A program made the position numbers and the translations under genes. This document shows, piece after piece, positions 12,747-46,674 of a stretch of 64,000 bases of DNA; position 1 is the first letter of the stretch; each line of letters begins with the position of its first letter. Source of the stretch: Gymnogyps californianus. Taxonomy: Eukaryota; Chordata; Aves; Accipitriformes; Cathartidae. The stretch lies in NCBI RefSeq assembly GCF_018139145.2, contig NC_059481.1, positions 5,878,368 through 5,942,367 on the forward strand, given 5' to 3'. The notes under the pieces are model-generated. The model did no database searches. It had not been told where the DNA came from and saw nothing but the letters and a program-made list of their open reading frames with translations.

Positions 12747-15700
12747 CATGACTCCAGAAGCAGACAAGACAATTAACTTCAGCTAACTACCCACCTTTCA
12801 ATATAGCTCAGGTCAGCTAGATGAATCTCACCTAAAAGGCAGGAATGGGGACCAATTTTTGTTTGCATTGGTGCCCAGGATACCAAATCTGAGGTTTCAT
12901 ACCCGTTGCGAATTGGAAAAAATAATATGATCTGTGTGAATGTACAGTTTTAAAATAACAGTGTGAAAGCAGGAGGAATAGGAAAATCCTTTTTCTACCC
13001 CAAGACAATTAATTCGCTAGAAACAAACATCTCATTCAGACACACTGATGGGGAGGAAAAAACAGCGGTCTTTGGAAAATAACTTTTTCTTTTGAAAAAT
13101 GTTTTCTTCAGGGTGGACTGGGAATAAGCTTTCCCGTGCTGAGGCTCAGTGTGTTTCTGCTTAAATGGCAGAACTGGGGAGAAAGATGCCCCATGCTTTA
13201 CTTGGCTATACAGGCTCTTGTCCTGACTGGAGCCTGTCCAAGGAGTTAGAAAGGAAGAAACTAAAGATTATGATGAGCTTGTACAGAGCAGTTCCCTACA
13301 AATACAGAATTGGATTCCCTTCCTCCTCTACTGCTCAAACCAGACAAGGAATAAAGCAGCATTTCATGATGCGGGAATTAATAAAGAGGGAGAGGCTGTC
13401 TAGAGAGCTTGGTTGGGGGAGGGAGCTTGAAAAAGGCAGGCAAGCCCAGTGACACCATTCCAGATTTGGGGAAAGAAGTGAAGCGTGGAGTAGGAGGGAA
13501 TAAGGCATATTCTTCTGCTCCGGATGCCAACAAAAGATGTTGTTCAGTGCTCTCTCTGGTTGTCTGGTAGGCATGTTCATTAGGAATTAGGTGGAGGCAA
13601 TCACGTAATTTAAGCATACCAGAGCTTCTTCAGACAATTGCCAAGTGAAGACACAGTGGATGGAGGAAGAAGAAAGGTTCAGGGGAAAAACACAGGCTTT
13701 TTTCCCCTGTAATACTTTGGCTCAAGTTCCTGTTCTGTCCGATTTTAAGCAAATCAGTCTGCACTCAATTGTCCTGCCTTAAAATGAAGATCATATGACG
13801 TTAGCAGAAGGAAGATTACCAGACATTCCAGTGATAGGAATAGCTACATGTTAAAGTCACGTATACTGAGAGATCTTAGTGGATGTCAGATGCCCGTTCC
13901 TATGGAGATGAGTTTGCCTTGTGTTTGACATCAGTTCGTAACGATTACTACCTCCGGCCCTTAATGGTCACTTCTCTCTCTCAGGAGCCGTTTCTGTAGC
14001 AACTTGCTCGATGCTTGCGGTGGCTCTCTGTGCTTGAGCTTGCATTTGTTGCTCTTGGTGGTTTGTTTGGGCTTTTATTCCTATTGATTGCTGCCTTTGG
14101 CACAGGACTTCCTTGGTAGTATTCTGGAGCACTGTTATTTCAGGGTGTGAAAGATTCTTAGGCCTTTAATCTGGGAATACAAACTACATCTGTCACCTGG
14201 GTATCTGTAGCAGTTTCTAAGCAACCACAAGAGTTTATTTTTTCTGCAATTCATATTTAAGAAATAATTTGCTCATGCATGAACCAGAATCAGCCTGAGC
14301 ACCACCCCAGGAGACAGAAATTGTAAACTGTAATTTAGGCTAATTCTAGTCTAAAGCATGAATTAGAGTATTTTATATAATCTTGGAAAATACACCATAT
14401 AAATATATGTAAGCACAGAACAGGTACAATTAATGTGAGCACAGTAGGAAGCTTTAAGTAACTCTGGGAATGTGAGAAACCAAGTTGAAACATATTCTTG
14501 ACGTGTAAAAATATTTCCCACCTGCCTTGTTTGCATAAGAACAAGGTTTTAGCAAGTACATATTTGCATGTCAAAGTTAAAAGTGGGGAAAATATTTTCA
14601 CCCTCGTAAGAAAAATGCATAATCTTGGCACAGGCAATTTGCATTTAGTAAGTTTAAAGTATCTTAAGTCCTTTCATGCTATATGGAAAGTGTATGAACT
14701 TGCGACAGGGATTCCATTTCAATGAGTTGATTTGCAAAGGCAACCACGTGGAGCAGTAATCGATCTGATGTCTTTCCGTGCATTCATTTGTAATACAATT
14801 GGTTGGGGCAGTCCCAAGCGATGTATGCTTCTGAGTTTCATCCCACTGTTCTGTATCTCAGAGTGAAACAGTAAGTTGAAGTTTTAAACGCTGCGTCCTT
14901 AATTGAAAGCAAGTACCTTGAAGATGTAGTAAATTCGAGGAAATCTGGAATTCTAAAACTATACCTGATTTGGTGCTGCTGCTCATACATACAATGGTCG
15001 GCGAATGCTGGCGCAGCTGGAGCCTGTGAATCTGTGGAGATTCTCTTCTAACAGTAAAGCACCCTGGAAAATGCATTTGGGACTAATTATGGCACCTTTT
15101 AGACTATTAGTAACCTAGCTTTAGGCCATCACTTTGAAGGCATGTTACATTCCTTCAGAAACACTCTGCAAATGTCCTGTTGCTTAAGAAATAGGGATTG
15201 CATAGACAGGCTTCATGGGTGATTTAACTAATGTGCTGGAGATTGTAGATAAACAAGATCCAATTATATCATACCTATTCAAAATGAGGCAGTAATTATG
15301 TATATAAAAGTGAAATGCAAAAAATACATTGCCGTGTAGCTGTTGAGATAAGCCTTGTCACTACCCTGTCAAAGGAGTTGGAGAAGGCTGCTGATTCACT
15401 GTAGCAGAGTAGAAACATAATCCTATATTGAAAAGGCACAACTGGGAATCGGTACATCTATTCCGGAATTTGCCCACAGGATTGCTTTCTGAATTTGAAC
15501 TGCACGTTATACAAATTTTGAGTTTCTGTGAATTTCAGTGTGTTGTTCAATTTGTTGATGTAAAGTGGGGGTTATGCTACCCTTCCTGCTCAAAGCTTTG
15601 TTCGTAAACATACGATGCTCTACTAATGATTAATGTAACACATTAATAAAATAGCATACGCTTTATTTTTCCCTTTTATTAGTTCACTTCTTGCTCTGTT

Positions 15701-17632
15701 GTGTTTAATGTGTTAGCTGGAGAGCAAAGTGAAATTAAAACAGTTTTTGGAGGACTGCAGGGAACAAGTATTTCTTTCCTTAAGTGTCCTACACAGACCT
15801 TTTGATTTCAGCCTGTTGTTTTGTTGCTGCAGGGAAGGTGGGGGATTAATGGTCAAGAATGCAAAGATCCTTATGATGGAAGCAAATGCAAGTGGTGTCC
15901 TGCTGTATGAAAATATTTTGAAAGCTGCCGATACGGAACTGTCAGGAAAACAGCAGTGTAGTCCTGTAGCTGCTGGGCACTGCCTTCCTCAGCAGAGCAT
16001 TTTAGCTGGTGTTAGGTTCCTGGGAGCAAACGGGTGCTATTCGGGTGCTACTCAGCTGCTCCGATCATTGCATTTGATGTTGTCTGGAGAATATTTTGAA
16101 GGAGTATTTTAGCGCAGTCAGTGCTGTGCTAAAAGTCTTCTGGTCGTCTAGTTTATAGTTATCTTATAGTTTTGGCCTGATCCTGAGCTATGATGTTGGG
16201 CTGCAATGAAATGGAGCACACGGTAGCATTGGAAGATGATTCTTGTTTAATAATAAGCAGTTGGTTAGGGATTTAATGGCATGTAAAATGCAGTGTTTGT
16301 AAGAGTGGACATGACTTTTTGAAAAGCGTGTTAAGAGTACAACTGAAGTTAAGCTAATGCATTGTAAGACAGTATTAGATGCAATTTTATGTGTTGTCAC
16401 AGTCTGGATAGCCATAAACTGGATGAAATAAAAGCTCTCTGAAACAATCGGGCATCTTGTGAATGGATTTCAGTTCCTCACAGGAGATTAACAGCACTTC
16501 TCATTGTTAATATATCACAGTTAGAGACACAGCAAGAGTTGCATTTGTACTCCTGTTCGGACTAAGCCGGTTCGGGAAAACTGATGTAGCCTGATCCTAA
16601 CACCACTGCGACAGAGAAAGTGCTTTCTTGGGATTTTTAGGTTATCTACCTAATGCATACAGTCTGTGTTTGTGTGAGCACATGCAAGCATATGTAAAAT
16701 GTGGACTGCTGGTCTTTGATACTGTAAAGCACTGCCTCAGCACAGTCCTATCCAAAAAGACTTGCTAGCAAAATGACTACAGCCATGTACTCCGAAAGCA
16801 ACTGAAGAGGTGTTCCTGAGCATACAGGAGTCCCTTCTTAAATCCATGTATTCAGATGGGAAGGCGCTGTGATTTAGAGAGAGATGCAGAGAGTTTTGTC
16901 ACATGCTAAACTGAATTCAGTAGGTATGTTTTATATGTCTGAAGTTCAATTTAAAAAATCAGAGCTTTCATGTCCTGTATCTCTGTGGCATTTTCCAGAC
17001 TGCGCAGGCTCCTTTGTTTTTTGTAAGCTGACTAGAATACTGCTGTATTTTCCTCCCTCGTTTGTTCTGTGGTAGCTAATACACAAATATGTACTGATAA
17101 TTCACTTTCCGTTCAGATACGTGAATTTTGGATTTCTCATGTAAAATGCAGTTGCTGTTTACCTTGTTACTTCTCTTTAGGATTGGCCAGTCATGTGAAC
17201 TGGATGGCATGATGGTGACCCCTCTGGTAAAGGTGTTGCGTTCATTTTCAGGCAGGGCAAACTTTAAAATTACCGTTTACAACCTCACATGAACAAGACT
17301 GGAAGAAACCTTTCTCGTGTCATCTTAGCTCTTTGGCCAAAATGTGAACTCTCCTATTCTTTTTGGCTTTGAAATGCTGATTCTAGCCTTCTTGTGGGTT
17401 CTTAAACACCTTCTCAAATGACCCATTTTAATAACCCAAAAGCTATTATATAACGAGCAGCCATAATTTAGTCCAAAGCTCTAGGGGACCCTTGCAGTTC
17501 AGCAATGAATAGTTAATGCAGTATAATGTTTAGCAGGTTATTAGTTTTCACTGTACAAATGCTGATCAGGGAATGCTTTTATAAGGTGTTTAAAAGAAAA
17601 TGTAATTAACTGGTTGCATGCTTCTGTTGCAG

Positions 17633-38264
<20,632 letters not shown>

Positions 38265-41200
38265 ATGTATCACCTAAGCACTTCTAGAATGTCCGAAGTA
38301 CAAACATTAAAACAAAAGAAAGGAAAAAAAAAAAAAAAAACCCAGAAAAAAAAGACAGAAAACCAAGACACTTTATATGGCCCTGCACAGACCTAGGGAG
38401 CCAACATACTGCACATCTCTTGGCGGTCGGGGTCAGGCAAAGGATGGGAAACAATGAAACAAAGTTGAACTTGTTTTTCTCATGCATATGATTTCCATTA
38501 TGCCTACAAATATGGACCCTTTTTCTGTCTCAACTTCTCAATCCTTGACCTCTGTTTACACAGACTGAGGGTACTAATGTCAGAAGGTTGTTTTCTCTTG
38601 TAGTTCACTGCCCAGACTTTTGACAGAACAATCAATTTGTTGATCAGAACAGAGAGTCCACCTAGTAATCAGCGACTGGTGTGCATTGCAGAGATTTCAG
38701 CATCAGTTTGCACAACTTGCTCATTGTTTCATGAAGGACGATTTTTTTCACCTACCACTGTTTGCCAGTAGACAGAACGGCATGAAAAGGGTCCATAGCA
38801 ATAGCAACAATAGCATTATAATATATTACAGGGTAAATGGGCATGAAGACTATATATAGCAAAAGAGATATTGTTTATATATTGTTTTAATTAATATAAA
38901 ATGTAGTTACTGGTATAGCTTTTCTTGTTGAATTGATAAGGCACTTTCATTTTGCACCTTTTTCTTTAAATTAAATGCTAGCGTGTTCATTGTTGTGTTG
39001 CATGTGCACCAGAAATTCAAGTTTAACTGAAAAAGGTTTGGCAGGTACTGGTACATTGGGAGGTATTTATGCTGCTGTTTTCCATGTTACTTTTAAAGAG
39101 AGGCTGGTCATATCCTGAAATGGTTACAGATTTTTTTAAAGAGTTGAAAATAATGACAATTTTCTAAATTAAAATCAGCTTTTCAGCTGTTAAATTCAAA
39201 GGTACTTTTATTTTCAAATTTTTCAAACCTGGATGTTTAAAATTACATGCCTAAATTCAAATTTAGGTGCACAAGTCAAAAGCCTCATTTTCAAAGCTGC
39301 TGAGTTTCCATGGTCAAAGTTAAACTAAGCAATTACAGATCATTTACAAATAAGTAACACAGCATCCTTGAAAATCAGGCTATTAAATAAAGTGTATTTC
39401 TGCCCACTGTAAATCCAGGTTTGAAAGTATTTACTCAAGTCTGTATCTACAGTAAAAGTATGTGTGTATGACATGTATGTGGAAAAGTAATTTTTATACA
39501 TAATATTACATACTTTTGTACTCCGTATCGTAAACAATGCCTTCAAACTCCAAACTCTAGCCTATCAAAATCCATAGGAGGTTTGTCTTTGACTTCAGTG
39601 AGATGAGACACTGACCCATGTTCTTCCAGCATCTAGCAGTTCAATTTCAGGTATCTGAACAGAGAAGTCCATTGCTCTCCTTATTTAAAAAGATGCACTT
39701 TAAAGTTTATCAGATGGGGACAGACTAACGAAGTAAAGGCACACTGTTGCTAGAAAGCATTGTTTTGTACTCTGTATAATGCCTGGAAATCACCATTATC
39801 ATAAATCTGCATTCTGTTCTGAAATTGTGATTCCCGTATTGCATAATCAACCAAAATGCCAAATCTTGTAGTATTATTAATTACCATGCCCTTTAGGAAG
39901 AATACTGTCTCTGAGCAAGAATACTGAGCAAATTTGGCAAGTAAACCCAGTTCTGAAGGAAGCAGATTCACAATAAATGACATCACAAAATAAACTGTAG
40001 CTGTTTGAGCCAGAGGTGCATAATTGGTTTGGATGAGATGAAGATGTATAACTGGATGCCTTGTAGGCCTACACAAATGAAGTTTCTGATGAAGTACGTA
40101 AGAAAAAGCCAGGAACTTTAAAAAAGAAAAAGGAATGAGACAGAATGTGCTCCACTGCTTTAATTTCCAAGGATAAACAATCTCTTACATACATTATGGT
40201 CATTGAGAAGTAACAGAAGTGAATAGAAGCACACTGAAGCCTAACTATTTTAAAAAGGAGAATTAGGTCAGTGGGTTATTATAAGCAAAATAGAGGTTTA
40301 TTCTGTGATTTGAACATGTTCCCTTTGGGGTCAAATTGAGACATTTAGCTATGACACCTATTAAAAATTTTATAGTCTGCCACATCAGGGAAGCTTACAG
40401 CTATCACACATCTCTGTGGTTTGAAAGGAGGGGGAGATGAGCATCATATGTTTCCCCTTCAAAGCAGTATGCCCCTGGAGTATGGGAGAACACCTGCGCC
40501 TCCATGAGCACTGGGATGGAGGCATGAGAGGGCTTTTGGAAAAAGTCCATAGAGCCGTCCTTTTACTGCTCCATCCTGCCGGCTCCCGAAGAGGCGGCTC
40601 ACAGCCCAGCACATGCTCTCTCCAGTCCCACTGAAACACTTTTCCTAGAATCATTGTTTACTTTATTGGAGTAACTGGCATGATATGGTATTTTCATTCT
40701 AATGTGTGTTCCTATTTTTAAAGCAACCCTTTTAACTAACAGATGTTTTCTGAATGTGACCAGCCTTAGGTGCTAGTCCTGTAAAGATCAACTAAACTTA
40801 ATTTCAGTGTCAACTAATGAATAATGAAGTAAGACCTGTAGTTTTTTAGAGCGCGAGATGCAACTCCTACTTCTGACAATAAGTAGACTACCAGGCAAAA
40901 TATTTTGGGATTAATTTTCAGTCACGTCCTTTTCTTACCTTTTCCTGATGAATATTAGTACTTTACCAGGCATCTAGGTGCCAGTGGTTTCGTTTGGTAT
41001 CTAGTTCAGCATATTTGCACCCATAAGTCATTGACAACACAGATTTTTGGAGCATTTACTAATAAAAAGGTTCCAGATAGGGCCTTAGCTGAAAGCCCTT
41101 TGCATCTGAAAACAGCTTGTGACATGATCTTCCAAGCCAGAAAGTGCTGTCATTTTTGTCCGTGGGGGCTCCTGCATACTGGCACCTTGTTAAATCAGGC

Positions 41201-41862
41201 TGTGCATACATACCCCAAGTAACTCTGCTTTCCTGATCGCAGTTAACAGCCACTTGGCAATAGAATATTATTTTTGTTTTGCTCTTCATAGAGAGGGGAA
41301 AAAAGGGATACAGCATGGCATATGTACTGATAAGACTTCTGTTGCCAAGGAGGCTTTTATGAAAGGGGATGTAGAATAACGTCAGAGTGGCTGGTCAGAG
41401 CGACGGCCATGTAAGAACCCAACACAGCAGAGGAAATGCACTCTGCAGAACCTCTGGGACTATGGCCTGGTATCAGCTTATCAACGGAATATTGTTAAAA
41501 AACATATTTGGGGTCAATGGATAGTCACATCAGTATTTTCATAATCTGCCCAGTTCACTGCAAACAAAAACATGAGGATAGCTGAAGATAAAGGAATAAT
41601 ATATTGTTTTTGAATGATCTGTTCCTTAAAGTCTGCAAAGAGATTTTCATTGGGTGTTATATCTACCCACAGAGACGTTTTCTGGCTTTCGAGGAAAGAG
41701 CTACTATACTATACTGTCATTTGAACCACCCTAACATACTTCAACATCTCCAGCATTGTTTGACGTTTTAAAGACTATGGGATTAGGTGAAAAAGGAGGC
41801 TGTTTTTAAGTTTGGTTGTTCTTTATTAAAGCTTATCTGTCTTAGTATGGATACCAAGATAT

Positions 41863-41940
41863 CTGTGTGTGTATGTGCACCTGTGTGTGTGAGAGAGTAC
41901 CTTTGTGTGCACACATGAATATATGCGTGGGTACGTGTGA
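41863..41940. repeat. GT-rich degenerate microsatellite
   Basis: An interrupted (GT)n/(TGTG) tract lies in the RORA 3' UTR, with runs such as CTGTGTGTGTATGTGCACCT. It is simple sequence with no other signal. Confidence 0.8.
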
Positions 41941-42123
41941 GTGGCTGCTTCTACGCTGTTAAGTGTCAATGGAATAAAGAAAATGTATTCAAAATACTTA
42001 AGTCAAAAATAGAAGGTGGAAAAAAGATTTATTCTATACAAAGCCTTGTCTGGACCACTTTAGAGAGACTTCTATTTTTTTAACCCTTCTATAAATGTTT
42101 GATGGCACTTGAAATATTCCTGC

Positions 42124-42129
42124 AATAAA
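42124..42129 (+). promoter_or_regulatory. RORA: Candidate internal poly(A) signal in RORA 3' UTR
   Basis: AATAAA in TGCAATAAAATGTGATTTGTG is immediately followed by a GT-rich element and would give a UTR of about 3.9 kb. Another hexamer at 42739-42744 is followed by TGTGCTGATTGGTGG. Either could support alternative polyadenylation; this is inferred from motifs only. Confidence 0.4.
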
Positions 42130-42738
42130 ATGTGATTTGTGTAAACATTAAAAAAAAAAGATTTTGTAATGTGAAACAATGAAAGAAAGTAATGTAATTT
42201 TTCTAAAAAACAAAAAAAAAACAAACGAACGAACTTTGTATTATTTTCTCGATGGAATTTGTCTATTTGTCTTTGGAAAACTTTTTATTTCATTGAATGT
42301 GCCATAGTAGAGGTGTGGTTTTCTTTTTCTTTTTTTTTTTTTTTGTTTTTTACATTTTAGATTAAAGGAATAGCTGTGTTCCGACATTCCAAAATGCAAG
42401 ATGACATAGCAGTCACAATTAAAAGGTTTGATTAGTAAGCTTCAATCATTGTTGCTTTTTTTGCACATGTTCTTCATTCCTCTACAGTGCAATATGTACA
42501 TAGAGCACTTGCGGGTGTAACCTTGATCCCTCAGGGAAAAATACATATTTGTACAGGATTTTTCTTTTTTTTTTTTGCCTTTTTTTTCCCTTTTCCTTTT
42601 TTTTTTTTTTTTTTGGCTAAGGAATGTCGATTGAATCACTTGTCTGTTGTTGAGGGGCAGCCAGATAATAATCCTAAACCACTGTCACAAAACATCGACT
42701 GTTTAAATTTTGTGCCCTTTTATTATTTAAAAAAGAAA

Positions 42739-42744
42739 AATAAA
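42739..42744 (+). promoter_or_regulatory. RORA: Candidate internal poly(A) signal in RORA 3' UTR
   Basis: This AATAAA lies in an A-rich run with a GT-rich stretch (TTTGTGCTGATTGGTGG) 25-40 nt downstream. It would end the UTR at about 4.5 kb. Confidence 0.4.
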
Positions 42745-45034
42745 AGTTATTTTCTGACAGTTCTTTGTGCTGATTGGTGGAAAAAAAGGGTAAATAGATA
42801 AGCACCTTATGATTGACTTAACTGTGAATGACAATCCATCTCGTTATCAACAACAAAAGCCCTATCATTTTGGAGCTGGGGTTAAGAGTCAGAAACTAAT
42901 GTGCTCAGGGATCTTCTAAAACTCTTCAACAGGGTGGCCAGTACTACTGGTGGAACAAATTACTTTTTAAAAAATATGCTAGTTATTTCTTCCCTTCCCC
43001 CTCCCCCCCAGGCACAAGAGAACTGGATATTTTTTTTAACTAAATGCTCTATGCGTGCCTCATTCTCTTACTCAGTTTTGCAGTATAGCTGCTCTTTCGT
43101 CTTTATTTTGTTCAAAATGAAAGTACTCCAAACAGCGCAAAGGTTTTGCAATTATATTTTAGAAAATAAATTAATGCTGACCCATTAAATAAATGATTGA
43201 AATTAATTTCAATACCCTTTGGACGTTTTTATAATGATAGGACTATTTTTCCAGCTGAATTTCAGTGTTTTGCTATAGAAAATGGGTTTTCGGTATTTAA
43301 ATTATTGTCAGAGAAAACAAATCAGTTTATGATAGTACAATAGGAATGAAAGGGTAATGATTAGGTTTCGGCAATGAAGTCACATAGAAAGGAACACAGA
43401 TCTGCAGGAATACAAGAACAACACTTCAGACGTTGTCTGTCATTGTTGCATATGCTTCATGGTAAAGCAAAAAGCCTGACTGGAAAGAAACACTGAGGCT
43501 GAAGACATTTTCATATCTATTACGGCAAATACAGCAATTCCAAATGATTACAATGGCACCAAAAAACAGCAATGTCTAGGAATTCTCCAAGTGCCAAATT
43601 GTAGGATTCTGGAAGCCTGTCCCGGTTAGCCTTGTTTTATGGCTTCACATTCTTTTGAAAATGCAAGCAGAAAAGTAAATAAGCAACTACAAATAAAATG
43701 AGCAAGATTTCAAGACTTTGGTTAGATTGGGAAGAGAGAGACTTTCTCCATCACATGTGTCTGTCTGCTTGCAAAAAGCATCAGTTCTTCAGTATCTTAG
43801 GTTATTGAGGGCTTTTTCACTGGGAGCATGGCTTCCAGTTGTTTACTTTAAGTTGTTTAATAATAGGGAAACCTTTCTTACAGTTTTACAAGGTGATGGT
43901 CGAGTTTAGCTTGGAATGGCCTTGCAAGGCAGACAATTGCTTAGCAAGTATGACCTCTTGATCAGTTTGTGTTCTTGCATCTTCAATAGAAGAAAATTCC
44001 TATTGCTGATTCACAATAGAACCTATTCTTTACATACTTACATATCAATTAAACATACTGTTAATATGTACAATCTATAAGATGTTTTAACTATGTTAGT
44101 GGTGTGATCCAAACATTACAATATCTTTTTTTGGATTGGCATAGACATTCCCTAGTCTGTACTTGACGAACAAAACAGGTTGCACCGTATAAGCTGTGCA
44201 AACAAGGTGTATTTTTTTTCTCTACACATTCCTAAACTCCCCAATGTAGATAAACTTATTAACATAAATGTCAGAAACAGCACTTACTATCCAATATCCA
44301 AAAATAATAAAGTTTTCTCTTGAGTATTCAGTATATGAAATTCTACCTGTGCTAGCTGATTCAGATTGCACAGAAGAAACATCTTCATTTTCCTTAGCTG
44401 GAGAAATATAACTATTAGAATTATTTTTTCATTATTAATACTAATATTTATTACTTCAAAAGTTTCATCCATGACTATATTTGAATATTAGCCTCCTATT
44501 TTCTTTATGCTTAAATATTCCTGTCAGTAAATTGTTTGGTGGAAATGAGGGCAAATGCATACAGATACCAAATACAACAACAAAAAGAAAAGTTTTAAAA
44601 TTTAAATGAGTATTTATTTAAAAATCATTGCAGTATGTGCTTTAATCCTAGTACTGTGATAATAGCTTGCTAAATAATGCTAAGTCACTGGACTTGAGGG
44701 GAAAAATAGATAACATTTAGGATAATATACAGTCTATCTTTGGAACTTTATTCAGGTATTAAATAGAATTTTAACATCAAAATAAGAGCTGTATTCTACC
44801 TTTTTCATATGTGATGTTGCTGTTTATCTTTTTTTTTTTGCCTTTATCATTGGTAGAATATAGCAATAACTTTATAGCAATAAGTAGGCTATCCAAATAA
44901 GAAACAAAACATGATAAAGGCTTCACATGAACTCATAGGTTCATTTCTTCTGCCACAATATTCACTTGTATGTCTTCACTCATAATCTTATTACTTCTTC
45001 AAGCTGAACTTCACAATCAAGTTGTTCAACTTGA

Positions 45035-45074
45035 TGTGTGACATCACACCTTTCTGTGTGACATCACACCTTTC
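45035..45074. repeat. Tandem 20-bp repeat with palindromic core
   Basis: TGTGTGACATCACACCTTTC occurs twice back to back (45035-45054 and 45055-45074) without mismatch. Each copy contains GTGTGA-CA-TCACAC, a 6-bp inverted repeat around two bases that also embeds TGACATCA. It directly follows the 16-bp palindrome CAAGTTGTTCAACTTG (45018-45033) and precedes the hAT-like element by about 60 bp. Confidence 0.85.
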
Positions 45075-45135
45075 TGTTAACATCTGCATGTTTTCGGTGT
45101 TCATATGTCCTTTGTATACTTGTTTTCCTATAAGT

Positions 45136-45568
45136 CAGTGTTTCTCAAGCTTTCTGAAAGCACAGTCCCTCTGGGATATATTTCTTCATAGGGCTCTCTG
45201 TGTTGGAATTAACTTTTTCTGGGGCAAGGAGTGCAAACCAGCTGTAATTACTGGTGGCATTTCCTAACTGAAGGAACTGAGCTGCTGCTAGTACTTAGTA
45301 ACTCCATGGCTACTGCAAATGGTTGCAGCCAACAGCCAGCTCTTCCAGCTCCTCCATGCTGGGGGGCTGAGCTGCATCCAGTAAGTGGGACAAGTTCCCT
45401 GGCCAGCGCGCTTATCTGCAGCCAGCACAACCACACACTGCGCTGGAGAACAGAGCTGCTACACTTCACATAGAACTGAGCTCCATTTGCCTGACATAGT
45501 GTTTTGAAAATAATCTAAACACTTTGGCAACTTTCAAATGGTTGTGACTTTCGGTTTGAGAAACACTA
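45136..45568. mobile_element. Degenerate hAT-like non-autonomous DNA transposon (MITE) in RORA 3' UTR
   Basis: The left end reads CAGTGTTTCTCAA (45136-45148) and the right end TTGAGAAACACTA (45556-45568). These are terminal inverted repeats matching at 12 of 13 positions. CAGTGTTTCTCAA/TTGAGAAACACTG ends are typical of ancient amniote hAT elements. The flanks CTATAAGT and CCCTAAAT agree at 5 of 8 positions, consistent with a decayed 8-bp target-site duplication. The interior has no transposase ORF and is more GC-rich than its surroundings. The family name is not assignable without a library search. Confidence 0.6.
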
Positions 45569-46627
45569 CCCTAAATTACCCCACAAAGTTTTAATGTAGA
45601 TGCACAAACTTTACAGGAACTTGCAATCTGTAATGCTATCTATAATGCAGAGAATTCATAAGCAATACAGTGAATTTTACTTCACAAAAAGGCATACGTA
45701 CTGTACACCTTTCTAAATCCAAAATGTTCCTCATTTCTACATTGATTTAGAAACAAGTTACAGAACAGTGGTGAATATTTGAACTATTAGGACATTAACT
45801 GGCTGCTTCTTTGTATGTAACTGTATTGTCTGCCTGCTCCTTTTCTGGAGATGTGTTTTTGTATTGGATGTTTGGGCCAATGGGAGGCTTCAAGCTACAA
45901 TGTATTTTCCCAGATTAAATATATTTAACGTATGACAAACCCCAGACAAGGCTTTTTAAAATGTATAAAGAACTGCAGTGTTAGGTGGTTTATTTGCAAA
46001 CTGTTTTCAATGTTGTCCATTTTTATGGCACCTTTAACAATATTCTTGTTTCCAAAGTACAAAAAAAAGGTTAAAAATACTCTAGCCATAACTGAATGTC
46101 AAGCAATAAAAACAAATGACTTTTTGTGCATAGATTTAAAAGAAATACAAGTTTTAGACATCTGCATGTAAATGCAATCTCTTGTTTACTGCTTTCTTAA
46201 ACTTGAGCAACTGATTCCTTATTTTACTACTAATTTAAGGACTTGTAATGGCCTGTAAACATTTTATCTTGCTCTATTCTTTCAACTCTAACTTTGTCTC
46301 TGCTTTGGAGTCATAATATTTAATGTTGTTCTGCTCACCTCTATACAGTTAACTTTTTGCTTTCATTCTGTATAGATAAAGTTATACTATAAACAGCCTA
46401 CACAGTGCAAATATTTATCTGTTTATCAAATACCACATTATGCTGTATAATATCTGTTTTACTATATAATCTATTTTAGACATAGCTGTTTAGAACTAGA
46501 GTGTGCTATTTTTGTGTTTTTCTGATGTGTGGTGCTAGATAAGTTACTTTTGTGAACAAAAGCAAACAAACCCCTTTTATTCCTAGACAATACCACCTTT
46601 GGGTCTTGTTAATTTCACTGAGTATAA

Positions 46628-46674
46628 CTATATATAAATATATATATATTTGTGTATATATATATACACACACC
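46628..46674. repeat. (TA)n/(CA)n microsatellite
   Basis: Alternating TATATA tracts end in CACACACC within the RORA 3' UTR. This is simple-sequence DNA, probably length-polymorphic. Confidence 0.85.

Larger units (their letters stand above)
1..17632 (+). other. RORA: RORA upstream intron (17.6 kb, partial)
   Basis: This AT-rich, repeat-poor sequence leads to the acceptor at 17632. All ORFs are short and lack splice context or recognisable domains, and no exon matching the known RORA1 or RORA4 N-terminal peptides was seen. Identifiable items are a MIR-like SINE (about 8770-8862), a polypyrimidine tract (12679-12746), an inverted AT-rich motif pair (11622-11648) and a GC-richer unclassified patch at 2690-3190. 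Treating it as intron of RORA is inferred from its position upstream of an internal exon. Confidence 0.8.
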
